Below are positions 45,349-54,494 of a DNA stretch of 64,000 nucleotides, in pieces. Below the pieces are notes generated by a model. The model worked only from the letters and a program-made list of their open reading frames with translations, was not told where the DNA came from and did not search any database. The DNA is from Marinifilaceae bacterium. GTDB taxonomy: Bacteria > Bacteroidota > Bacteroidia > Bacteroidales > Marinifilaceae. The translations under genes and the position numbers were made by a program. Position 1 is the stretch's first letter. Every line of letters begins with the position of its first letter. The DNA lies in the NCBI GenBank assembly GCA_025210485.1, contig JAOARN010000124.1, positions 91,176 through 155,175 of the forward strand. The letters are read 5' to 3'.

Positions 45349-46605
45349 TTATTCAACAATTCTTTCGAAGTAGTAACGAATATGATTATATGATAAAGTA
45401 GCATCAAAATCTAGTACAGCTGCAAAGAAATCAACTGGAGTAGCGTCCATAACTGAAATTTCCAATAATTCTTTTCCTTCCTCTTCATATACTCTCATAG
45501 CAACAGTAGCTTCTTTGATTTGCTCCTCGTTAGCTGAGAATTTATAATTTACTTTGTCAGCAGTATATTTAGACAATTGTACTCGTTTTGCAGGAAAACC
45601 ATATTCTTGCAATGGAACAGTCTCTTCTACTTTAAAAGTAAATTTAGAATTATCTACAAAATAATTTTTAAGACCAGCTTTAAGGCTTGACTTAAGAGTC
45701 ATATAATCTTCACCTGCAACAAATTCAATAATATCAGCTTCAGTCATTTTATTTGGATAGTTTTCCATATCGCTTGCAGGATAATTAGTAGTGTAATAAT
45801 CAACTAATTTACTATCACCACCAACTATATATTTCCATTTACCAATAACTTTAGCCTTAGTTTCGTTACCAACAATTGTAATATTAGACTTTACAACTAA
45901 TCCAGGAACAAATCTTTCACCCAATTCGGCGAATTTTAAAACTAATTTGTCTTTTCCATCTTCCTGAGCTATAAAGTTGATTCTTAATTTACCTTTCTTT
46001 TTACCAGCAGGGATTACAACTTCAGCTTTATCACCTTCAAAACTAAAGTGAGTTCCTAAAACAGCAGTTGAACTAGCATCAATCTCAACAGGAAGGCTAA
46101 GATCAGCAGTTGTTGCATACGAAGAGTTTGAACTGCTAATATCTACTTCTAGATCATAATAACTAGATACCAATCCATACTCATTAACAAAAGCAAAAGT
46201 AAGCTCTTCTTTTGCTTGAACTGTAATTGCAGTAGAAGAAATACTTCCAAAACCGAAACCAGCAAGCTTAGCTAAAGCTATATTAATGATTTTACCTTCT
46301 TTAAAATTATCCTTAGGACTAATGATTAAAGAAGCAGAAGTTTGTCCAGCCTTAATAGTAACAGATTGACCAGAAACTGTATAATCTTTATCCATTTCGG
46401 CCGAACCAGAAAAATTAAGACCAACTGTAATATCTGTTGTTTGAGGTGCCGATACCTTAACCTTTACCTCAAGATCAGCTTCAGATAAAAGAAAGTAAGA
46501 ATTTTTGTCTAAACTAATTGAAGCAGAATCATCAGAATCACTACTACATGAAGTAAAGTTGATTAAAGAAACTGCGAATAAAAGATACAATAATGCTTTT
46601 TTCAT
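45349..46605 (-). CDS. Calx-beta-like lipoprotein
   Basis: A 418-residue lipoprotein (LINFTSCSSDSDDS). Residues ~30-135 have the Calx-beta pattern: LEVKVKVSAPQTTDITVGLN, DKDYTVSGQSVTIKAGQTS and INIALAKLAGFGFG. A second beta-sandwich follows (~140-245), then a C-terminal domain unlike anything I recognise (KWKYIVGGDSKLVDYYTTNY onward). It follows SusD and a small lipoprotein in the same direction. In this position such proteins are often surface-exposed substrate-binding lipoproteins of Sus-like systems. The operon terminator follows. The ligand is unknown. Confidence 0.75.
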   Translation of the reverse strand: MKKALLYLLFAVSLINFTSCSSDSDDSASISLDKNSYFLLSEADLEVKVKVSAPQTTDITVGLNFSGSAEMDKDYTVSGQSVTIKAGQTSASLIISPKDNFKEGKIINIALAKLAGFGFGSISSTAITVQAKEELTFAFVNEYGLVSSYYDLEVDISSSNSSYATTADLSLPVEIDASSTAVLGTHFSFEGDKAEVVIPAGKKKGKLRINFIAQEDGKDKLVLKFAELGERFVPGLVVKSNITIVGNETKAKVIGKWKYIVGGDSKLVDYYTTNYPASDMENYPNKMTEADIIEFVAGEDYMTLKSSLKAGLKNYFVDNSKFTFKVEETVPLQEYGFPAKRVQLSKYTADKVNYKFSANEEQIKEATVAMRVYEEEGKELLEISVMDATPVDFFAAVLDFDATLSYNHIRYYFERIVE

Positions 46606-46635
46606 AGTATAAATATTTTAAGTTAGATTTAAAGT

Positions 46636-46845
46636 TTATTTGTTTGCTTCAGACCAAGCAGAATATTCATCAATTCTTGCTTTAGCTTCGGCTCTATCTT
46701 TTTCAGTTAGAGAAAGGCTAACTTCGATAAATTCATCTTTCTCTAAGTTTTCTGTTTTTGGAGTTAACTCATCTGCTTTTGAACAGCTAGTAAATGCAAG
46801 GGCTGCAAAAACAAATGATATTAATGTATATAATTTGGTTTTCAT
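46636..46845 (-). CDS. small lipoprotein of the Sus-like operon
   Basis: A 69-residue protein with a lipoprotein signal (FVFAALAFTSCSKADE) and a short charged helical tail (LSLTEKDRAEAKARIDEYSA). It lies 12 bp after SusD and 30 bp before the Calx-beta lipoprotein gene. The strong lipobox and tight spacing support a real gene. I recognise no family. A role as an accessory of the SusCD complex is inferred from position only. Confidence 0.65.
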   Translation of the reverse strand: MKTKLYTLISFVFAALAFTSCSKADELTPKTENLEKDEFIEVSLSLTEKDRAEAKARIDEYSAWSEANK

Positions 46846-46857
46846 GTTTTCAAATTT

Positions 46858-48219
46858 TTAATAATTATACCCTGTATTTTGTTTAAGCTTTGGATTTAAT
46901 ACAAATTCACGCGAAGGTATTGGAATAGTATACATATAAGCCTCTGTTACATATTTGTAATTCTTTGAAATGGTCCACATTTCAGGCCTTCCATTACGTT
47001 TTAATTCGAACCATCTGTCCCCTTCCATATACAATTCCATTTGTCTCTCAATTAAAATTGCGTACAAGAGTTTGTCCACTGCTTTGTCTTCTGCATTTAG
47101 TTTTATTAAATAGTTTGGATCTATTTCAGGCAAACTTGCTTCTGTATAATGAACATTGGCTGTTATTCTCTTATCTCGTAAAATATTAAGATATTCCAAA
47201 GCCTTGGTTCTATCACCCAAATGATAGTATGCTTCTGCTATCATAAGGCAATATTCTGCGCTCCTGATTCGGTAGGATAATACCTTATTATTCTCTCTTA
47301 ACTTATTAAACCAAATATCTTTTCTGATATCATTTGCATCAAATAGTTCAAATAAAAACTTGCTAACTGGTGAACTCTTTGAATTTTTAGTAGTAGAATT
47401 ATAAGAAATTATACTTGCTCCCGGATTGGTGTATGATTTAAATATTATATTTCCTTCTTTGATATGCTCCGCATTCATCATTGATTTATAAGCATCACCT
47501 GATAATAGTGGATATTTTTTTAGCAGTTCTTCTAAAATAATTCTTGCACTATCCCATTCCTCATATAGGAAATATGTTCTTGCCAATAATGCTTTAACCA
47601 CATCTGTAGTAAACATATAATCTTCATCATTAGCTTCTAGTTCGATAGATTTTTTAAAATCGTCGATAATTAATTCAAAACATGTTTTCAAATCCGAACG
47701 CAATGGTTTGCCTTCAATATCAAAACTTGTTACTATAGGCACACCAAGTTGTTCTGCAACATTTGCTTTATCCACTGGATCGCAAAATACTCTAATCAGG
47801 TTATAATAAGCTAGTCCTCGAATAGCATAAGCTGTTGCCAATACTTTTTTCCCTATTTCACTATCTTTTTCTGATTCTTTAATCTCGTCAAGAATAATAT
47901 TGCAATCTTTTATCTTTTCATACAGCTCTGAATAATTTCCGATCAAAGAAGTCATATTTTTTCCAACATATGCAGGATAACTACCTGGTCTGGCTATATT
48001 ATCAATATTATCAGTTATTCCTTCATAATTATAAACCGAACTAAAATTGCCTGTTAACACGTCCTCTTTTCCATTCTCGATATCATTCAATATCGAATGT
48101 TCCAAGGCTGAGAATTCCTCAACTGTTTTTGGAATAATTTTACCATGAGGTTTCAGATCAAGAAAACTATTACAAGAACACAATAATGCAGATAGAAGAA
48201 TTAATGTATATTTTTTCAT
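46858..48219 (-). CDS. SusD/RagB family nutrient-binding outer-membrane lipoprotein
   Basis: A 453-residue lipoprotein (LSALLCSCNSFLDLKPHGKI; lipobox Cys at 16). The SusD-like features are YAIRGLAYYNLIRVFCDPV (about 128-146), TPR-like helices and the C-terminal block IERQMELYMEGDRWFELKRN (about 391-410) with an NPKLKQNTGYNY end. SusD proteins cap the SusC barrel and bind the substrate at the cell surface. It follows SusC by 14 bp. Homology to RagB and the nearby S9 peptidase make oligopeptides a possible substrate (inference). Confidence 0.92.
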   Translation of the reverse strand: MKKYTLILLSALLCSCNSFLDLKPHGKIIPKTVEEFSALEHSILNDIENGKEDVLTGNFSSVYNYEGITDNIDNIARPGSYPAYVGKNMTSLIGNYSELYEKIKDCNIILDEIKESEKDSEIGKKVLATAYAIRGLAYYNLIRVFCDPVDKANVAEQLGVPIVTSFDIEGKPLRSDLKTCFELIIDDFKKSIELEANDEDYMFTTDVVKALLARTYFLYEEWDSARIILEELLKKYPLLSGDAYKSMMNAEHIKEGNIIFKSYTNPGASIISYNSTTKNSKSSPVSKFLFELFDANDIRKDIWFNKLRENNKVLSYRIRSAEYCLMIAEAYYHLGDRTKALEYLNILRDKRITANVHYTEASLPEIDPNYLIKLNAEDKAVDKLLYAILIERQMELYMEGDRWFELKRNGRPEMWTISKNYKYVTEAYMYTIPIPSREFVLNPKLKQNTGYNY

Positions 48220-48233
48220 TTCTCTTTTTGTTT

Positions 48234-51200
48234 TTAGAAGTTAACACTAAGTCCTAAAGAAGTTGTTCTAGCAATAGGATAAATTGCTCCTGGAGTTTCA
48301 GGATCTATACCATCGTAATTTGTAATCGTAAGCAGATTGTTTACTGAAAAACTAAAACTACAAGAACTTACACTTAACATTTTTGTATATTTTTCTGGTA
48401 AAGAATAAGATAGACTCAGATTATTTATTTTCAAATAATTAATCTTTTTAATTAAAACAGCATTTGTAATACTCCTATTATGTTGATATGTAACAACAGA
48501 GCTATCCGTAATTCTATCACCATATTTATCTATCAATATTGGATACTTAGCATCTCTATTATCTGGTGTCCATCTATCGCTAAGCTCTCTTTTAATATTA
48601 GTATGACTATAGTATATATCATTGTATGTAGTTGGAACCTGATTATTGGAAGGTTTAGATTCCCATGATCCAGCACTAGATGCAATCTTTAAATTATCGA
48701 AATCAGAGATATACTTATCAAAAGCAAATACACCTCCTATATTTAGATTAAAATTCTTGTAAGAAACATTAACAGAAAGACCACCATTAATAGGAGCTGT
48801 TTTTGGACCTAAGTAATATGAATAATTTTCTGAATAATTAAAACTTGCGGCACTCTCAATAACAGCATCAGGTCTTTGTTTAAAGGTATACAATCCAGTA
48901 TCTGGGTCGATTCCAGTATATTTAGCAGCAATAAAAGCATCTAATGGATAACCCACATTGTCTTTACCACCGTATGATGGGTTTATTTTCACATACTTTT
49001 TAAGTTTATTGGCATTCCATGCAATATTAGCTGATGCTCTAATATTAAAATCCTTATCCTTATATAATTGCGCATTAAGACTTGCCTCTATACCTTGATT
49101 TTCAATTTCGGAGGTATTGTATGATTGTTGTCTATAGCCAGTTGTGTATGTAACAGGAACAGGAGAAACTACATCCTTACTTAATTTATAGTAGTACTCA
49201 AAATTACCTGTTATTTTATTATTAAATAAGCCATAGTTTAATCCAATTTTATAATCTTGAGATTTCTCCCATCTTAAACTAGGGTTTGGAGCAGACTGAA
49301 TTTCGCCTAATCTATAGTTATCGGATTCCGTACGACGAATCTCACGATTGTATGTCATAATTAATTTAGGACTAATCGTCTTATTTATATTTCCTGTAGA
49401 ACCTGTAGCCAATTTAAGAGATAGACTGCTTAACCAAGGTTTTAGACTAGAGAAAAACTCCTCTTCATCGATATTCCATGAAGCACCCAATGACCAAGTT
49501 GGATTAAATTGCTCGTCTCCACCAAAATTATTAGACCCATCTGTTCTAAGAGTAAAACTTAGATTATACTTATTCATTAAATTATAATCAAAGGCTCCAT
49601 AAAATGAGGCAAAAGTTTCTTCACTAATACTTCTATCAGACAGACCATCAACAATATTTGCATAAGTAATTAATTCTCCCAAACCAAGCTTATTGTCAAC
49701 CGTTGGAGGAATTGGGAAAGCTGAATTCATAGTTACATCATCATAACCATATCTTTTCATATATGATGATTCAACTTTTTGACCTCTAATTTCAGAACCT
49801 GCAATTAAACTAATCTTATGCCCATCCAATATCTCTTTTCGATAGTTTAACTGACCTCTCAAATTGTAGGATGAGTTAAAGGCAAAAGTATTTAACATAG
49901 ATCCATACTTCTTTTGATTTGGAGAATCAAAACTTAATCTATCCATAAATGCAGTATATGAATCTTCATGTACTAATGATTCAGACTTATCATTTGTGTA
50001 TGAGTATGCAGCTACACCCGAAAAGTATAGGTCTTTATTAATATTATATGAAAGATTAGAACTAACACTTACACTGGTATTGGTTCCTGTTTGCTTATTC
50101 AGGTCTAATTCTTTCAATAAATTAAATCCATCATCAGGATAATTAAGACTAGCGACCTTATTTACTTCTTCTAAAGAAGTATATGTTTCATCTGCCTTAT
50201 ATGAGCCGTCTTCATTATAAGCTTTTTCGTATGGATTTGCAAAATAAGCATATGTCATAGGGTCTATTGCTGAAATATAACCTGTAGAGCCTTGTCTTGA
50301 TAGATCTATAGAGAATGATATTTTCAGCTTATCATTTGGTCTGTAACTAAATTTAGAACTTACATTATATCGCGAATAGTCGGTTTTTTTAACCAATCCA
50401 TTATTATAGCTAGCACCCATAGATAAGTAATAAGTAAACTTATCCTTACCACCCGAAACAGACAAGTAATGAGATTGAGAAACCGAATTTCTAAATAATA
50501 AGTCGTACCAGTTGGTTTTATTTGATTTTAATGAGTTTAAATATGACTCCTTTTCCTCGTTAGTCATATCAGCATATTTGCCATATCCCGATCTAACCAT
50601 ACCCACAATACCTACTACAGGATAGTGAAGTTTAGGATTAGATGTGGCGATGGATTCAGCATATTTATCAGCAGCAAATTCATCCCAAATTTCTTTTTCC
50701 CATTCGATTTTTTCAGCAGAATTCATTAGGTCATTCTCACGAATAGGTTTTTGAGTAATCGAAAAATTAGCACTATAATTAACATCCATTTTACCAATCT
50801 TACCTTGCTTGGTAGTAATTACGATTACACCACCAGCAGCACGAGAACCATAAATAGCAGAAGCTGAAGCATCTTTAAGTACAGTTACTGTTTCAATATC
50901 ATTAGGATTAATACCTGCAACACCATTACTAAAAAGAGATTCGAAATCGGCACCAGCAATCTGACTTGCTGCCACTTTTGGAATATCTCTCTGCAAAGGT
51001 ACTCCGTCTACAACCCAAAGAGGTTCGGCATTACCAGTTAAAGTATTTGTACCACGAATTCTAATCTTAGCAGATTGACCAGGTCTACCCGAAACAGCGG
51101 TAGTATGAACACCTGCAATTTTTCCTTGTAAAAGTAAATCTACGTTTGGAACAGCTTTGTTTTCAAATTCTTCACTTTTCAAAACGGCAACGGAACCAGT

Positions 51201-51866
51201 CGCCTTTCTAGTAGTAGTTTGGGTATAACCAGTAACAACAACCTCATCAAGACCCAGACCTTCTTCTTCCATTGAGATTATGATATCTTTAGATGGATCT
51301 TTGATAGTATATTCTTTCTTTTTCATTCCTAAAAAAGAAAATTCAATTACCGTTTTACCCTCAGGCATATCTAATGAGAATTTACCATCAATATTAGTTG
51401 AAACACCAATTGTAGTACCTTTTACCATTACAGCAACACCTGGTAGCGTTTGTCCTTTGTCATCTTTGACAACACCTTTTATTCTAACTGGTTTTTTCTC
51501 TTTCTTAGGCTCTTGTTTCTTTAATATTACAATGATATTATTCTTAATATTATAATCTAAGCCTGTGCCATCAAGACACTGATCCATAACGGACTTAATT
51601 CCTTTATTTTCAAGCTCAAGATCAACAAGTTTTGACTTGTTAATTAGTTTTTGATTAAAGATAAAGCTATAACCAGTAATTTTTTTAATCTCTTTTAAAG
51701 CTTCTGTTATTTTAACTTGCTTAAGTTTTAGATTATACTTTTGACTAGATCCATCTGCTTTAGCCACAGACGAAAATAACAGACAGAATAGCATCAAAAA
51801 TACTATTGTACTGTAATTTTTTAATCGTTTTACTTTTGACAAAGCAAAAAATAGTTTCATATCCAT
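48234..51866 (-). CDS. SusC/RagA family TonB-linked outer-membrane transporter
   Basis: A 1210-residue TonB-dependent transporter. It has a signal peptide (about 1-38), an STN secretin/TonB short domain (about 45-110, KQVKITEALKEIKKITGYSF), a CarboxypepD_reg domain (about 128-200, GVVKDDKGQTLPGVAVMVKG) and a TonB-box-like DEVVVTGYTQ. A plug (about 215-330, WVVDGVPLQRDIPKVAA) and a large beta-barrel ending in RTTSLGLSVNF follow. The STN domain marks transporters that signal to a FecR anti-sigma factor, and a fecR gene lies immediately upstream. It imports an unknown large nutrient with its SusD partner. Confidence 0.95.
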   Translation of the reverse strand: MDMKLFFALSKVKRLKNYSTIVFLMLFCLLFSSVAKADGSSQKYNLKLKQVKITEALKEIKKITGYSFIFNQKLINKSKLVDLELENKGIKSVMDQCLDGTGLDYNIKNNIIVILKKQEPKKEKKPVRIKGVVKDDKGQTLPGVAVMVKGTTIGVSTNIDGKFSLDMPEGKTVIEFSFLGMKKKEYTIKDPSKDIIISMEEEGLGLDEVVVTGYTQTTTRKATGSVAVLKSEEFENKAVPNVDLLLQGKIAGVHTTAVSGRPGQSAKIRIRGTNTLTGNAEPLWVVDGVPLQRDIPKVAASQIAGADFESLFSNGVAGINPNDIETVTVLKDASASAIYGSRAAGGVIVITTKQGKIGKMDVNYSANFSITQKPIRENDLMNSAEKIEWEKEIWDEFAADKYAESIATSNPKLHYPVVGIVGMVRSGYGKYADMTNEEKESYLNSLKSNKTNWYDLLFRNSVSQSHYLSVSGGKDKFTYYLSMGASYNNGLVKKTDYSRYNVSSKFSYRPNDKLKISFSIDLSRQGSTGYISAIDPMTYAYFANPYEKAYNEDGSYKADETYTSLEEVNKVASLNYPDDGFNLLKELDLNKQTGTNTSVSVSSNLSYNINKDLYFSGVAAYSYTNDKSESLVHEDSYTAFMDRLSFDSPNQKKYGSMLNTFAFNSSYNLRGQLNYRKEILDGHKISLIAGSEIRGQKVESSYMKRYGYDDVTMNSAFPIPPTVDNKLGLGELITYANIVDGLSDRSISEETFASFYGAFDYNLMNKYNLSFTLRTDGSNNFGGDEQFNPTWSLGASWNIDEEEFFSSLKPWLSSLSLKLATGSTGNINKTISPKLIMTYNREIRRTESDNYRLGEIQSAPNPSLRWEKSQDYKIGLNYGLFNNKITGNFEYYYKLSKDVVSPVPVTYTTGYRQQSYNTSEIENQGIEASLNAQLYKDKDFNIRASANIAWNANKLKKYVKINPSYGGKDNVGYPLDAFIAAKYTGIDPDTGLYTFKQRPDAVIESAASFNYSENYSYYLGPKTAPINGGLSVNVSYKNFNLNIGGVFAFDKYISDFDNLKIASSAGSWESKPSNNQVPTTYNDIYYSHTNIKRELSDRWTPDNRDAKYPILIDKYGDRITDSSVVTYQHNRSITNAVLIKKINYLKINNLSLSYSLPEKYTKMLSVSSCSFSFSVNNLLTITNYDGIDPETPGAIYPIARTTSLGLSVNF

Positions 51867-51912
51867 TTCTCTTTTATATTATTTCTCTTTTCACACAATC
51901 ACAGAATAGGCA

Positions 51913-53145
51913 CTAGTGTTTTAGTCTATTCCTTTTATAATCAACATAAATAACTCTATCTTTTATTTCGAAGCTAGCATTAGTTAATAGTTCTAAAGCA
52001 TCTAAAACTTCTTTTATATCATCTGGTTTATTTATTTCTGCAGTATAGCTTTGATCAAAAGGAACACCCACACTGACTACAAACTCATAATTATATTCTC
52101 TACTTAATTGATTGAATATTTCTTCCAAGGATGAATTTTTGAAGCTCAAAATCCCGTTTAACCAATTAATTGATTCAAGGGGATTAACATCCTTAATCCA
52201 AATACTATTTTCACCTATATCATCAGAATTGACACATTTGGCTTGTTGACCTGGCTTTAAAATCTTAGATTTTTTTTCTTTGGATATCTTAACTTTTCCT
52301 TCTATCAATGTTGTTTTGGAATAGGTAAATTTATCAACATAACAAGATACATTAAATTTAGTACCAAGCACTTTTACATTCATTCCAACTGTATTAACAA
52401 TAAAAGCTTTTGATTTATTGGTTTTTACATCAAAATATGCTTCTCCATTAAGATACACTTCTCTAGTACTACCTTTAAAAACAGTAGGATATACAAATTT
52501 AGTGTAAGAATTCAACCATACTTTAGTTCCATCAGATAAATGCAAACAAAGTTTTTGACCTTTTGGTACAAATACTTCATTCATTTCAGGTACAGAATTC
52601 TCTTTTGCCTTATATTTTAATTCTTTATTTGAATTGGTAATCTTTATAGAATCATTCATTATCACCTCTTCCGAATCATACATATCAAGATTTATAATAC
52701 TTCCGTCGCCTAATCTTAATTCTGTATTTTTAGTTGGCTTAATTTCATATATGTCCTCATTATTATTTACAAGCTTAGTAGGATGAAATATTTCATCATA
52801 ATTTGAATAAATCAAAAAGCCAATTGCAAATAAAACTGCAATATTTGCAGCCAATCCATATATGAAATTTTTATTTACACGAAGAAAACTCTTTCTTTTA
52901 TTAAACTTATTCCAATTCTCCTCAACATTATATTTCGAATACTTTGAATCTAAGTCCTCAAAATTGCAATTCACATGCTCTGCCTCATTCATATATTGAC
53001 TATCATCATCAAGCATGAATTTAGCTTCTGCAATTTTTTTTGCAATTTCTATATTTTTCTTTATTTCCTTCATATTCTCTGTTCGCATACTCCTATAACC
53101 AGAAAAAGTCATTTTGGTATTAGAAAAAAATGAGTTTTTTTTCAC
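51913..53145 (-). CDS. FecR-type anti-sigma factor
   Basis: A 410-residue inner-membrane regulator. It has a cytosolic N-terminal part (~1-95), one transmembrane helix (YGLAANIAVLFAIGFLIYS, about 94-112), a periplasmic FecR domain (about 190-295, with VPKGQKLCLHLSDGTKVWLN and LNGEAYFDVKTNKSKAF) and a C-terminal DUF4974 domain (ILSFKNSSLEEIFNQLSREY). It should receive the SusC STN signal and release an ECF sigma factor. The Met at 53145 is used, but the Met at 53073 (MKEIKKN) is a plausible alternative. No sigma gene is adjacent; the nearest is at 57143 on the plus strand. Confidence 0.92.
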   Translation of the reverse strand: MKKNSFFSNTKMTFSGYRSMRTENMKEIKKNIEIAKKIAEAKFMLDDDSQYMNEAEHVNCNFEDLDSKYSKYNVEENWNKFNKRKSFLRVNKNFIYGLAANIAVLFAIGFLIYSNYDEIFHPTKLVNNNEDIYEIKPTKNTELRLGDGSIINLDMYDSEEVIMNDSIKITNSNKELKYKAKENSVPEMNEVFVPKGQKLCLHLSDGTKVWLNSYTKFVYPTVFKGSTREVYLNGEAYFDVKTNKSKAFIVNTVGMNVKVLGTKFNVSCYVDKFTYSKTTLIEGKVKISKEKKSKILKPGQQAKCVNSDDIGENSIWIKDVNPLESINWLNGILSFKNSSLEEIFNQLSREYNYEFVVSVGVPFDQSYTAEINKPDDIKEVLDALELLTNASFEIKDRVIYVDYKRNRLKH

Positions 53146-53695
53146 ATTTTTTAATAAAGCTTTTCTTAATGACTGAATTACTGAATTTTATAAGTATTAT
53201 TTTTTTTGATTTTTTGTAAAAAAAACTTAAAACAACAAATAATTGATATCTCAATATAATCGTCTATCAAAATATCACAGCAAACATAATATATGATTGC
53301 GCTAAAATTCAATCACATTAAATAATAAATCAGACAGCTGCGAAAGCTTATTATAAGGAAATATTAAAATCAAAAAAGATTCTAACAACACTATCGAAAC
53401 AACTTAATAAAATTTATTTTGTTATATTTACAAAACTTACAACACCTAATTAATCTCATTTAGGGTAAAAGCTACTATCATTTAAATCTAAATCAATCAT
53501 ATTGGTTTGAATCCTAAATAATACTTTAAACAAGAAAAAAGAAGATGATAAAGTCAATAATTGATATTAGAACTTAGAAGTGATGTTATATATATTATTT
53601 ATCCATACAAAAGACATATAATATAATTGCTTCTATCATTAAAAATCGACCATAGAAACAAAAGTTTTTTTTTAAACCCATTAATTAAATAAAAC
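53146..53695. other. divergent promoter region, no gene seen
   Basis: A 550-bp AT-rich gap between fecR (-) and the thioredoxin lipoprotein gene (+). I see no ORF or strong hairpin. Promoters for both directions should be here, possibly ECF-dependent. Confidence 0.6.
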
Positions 53696-54229
53696 ATGAA
53701 TATTTTACTTAAAACTACTTTAACTTTAAGTATCTGTTTAACAATATTTGCAAGTTGCAAGAATTCAACAGAAACTCAATTAACAAATAAAGAGAGTGGC
53801 AAAATTCCAAAAGCAAAAGAAATTGTGGCAGGAGAATATGATGATATTGCAAATAGACCGAAAGATTATATTTACAATCCAACTAGTTTAAAAAGTACAG
53901 GCTATGTTTCATACATTACAAATATTCAAGAGTATGGGCAAGCTCTAATATTAAGCGAAGACCAACAAGCAGTAATGGTATTTACAGCCTCTTGGTGCGG
54001 ACCATGCAGAGCATTTTCTCCAGAAGTAGCTGACTTAGCATCTAAATACCATAAAAAGGCTTCTTTCTATAAAATTGATGTTGATCAATTTCCTCGTTTA
54101 GCAAATATTCTACAGGTAGTAGCCTTACCAACAACAGTTATATACAAAAGAGGTGATATTATCGTAAGTCGATTAGTAGGAAGAAGTAAAACTAAATTAG
54201 AAAAAATGATAAAAGACAATATGAAATAA
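53696..54229 (+). CDS. thioredoxin-family lipoprotein with WCGPC active site
   Basis: A 177-residue lipoprotein (TIFASCKNS, Cys21) with a ~50-residue linker and a thioredoxin domain. VFTASWCGPCRAFSPEVADL places the redox cysteines at 101 and 104. KIDVDQFPRLANILQVVALP contains the cis-proline loop. The signal and lipobox imply a periplasm-facing membrane anchor, so it likely reduces or oxidises envelope proteins. It diverges from fecR and precedes the S9 peptidase by 265 bp. It may provide the activity missing from the cysteine-less homologue at 43388. Confidence 0.88.
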   Translation: MNILLKTTLTLSICLTIFASCKNSTETQLTNKESGKIPKAKEIVAGEYDDIANRPKDYIYNPTSLKSTGYVSYITNIQEYGQALILSEDQQAVMVFTASWCGPCRAFSPEVADLASKYHKKASFYKIDVDQFPRLANILQVVALPTTVIYKRGDIIVSRLVGRSKTKLEKMIKDNMK

Positions 54230-54494
54230 GAATTATCAGATAAGGAGCAAAATTTAGATATAAAAATTAAGTATATGCATAAATTTCAAACACTTTATTA
54301 CAAAATTGAAAATTAGCTTTTTTAACATCTAAGTTTTGCTTTAAAAATTATTTTATCTAATATTTGTACATTATTAGTTCCTAAATCATAAAGATATATT
54401 GATTTCAATATATTATTTCCCTCTTTTATCTATCTAAAGAGTTTTCATATTCGTCTGTTCGCTATAGTACGAATCTTAAAACTTTTTATTCAAA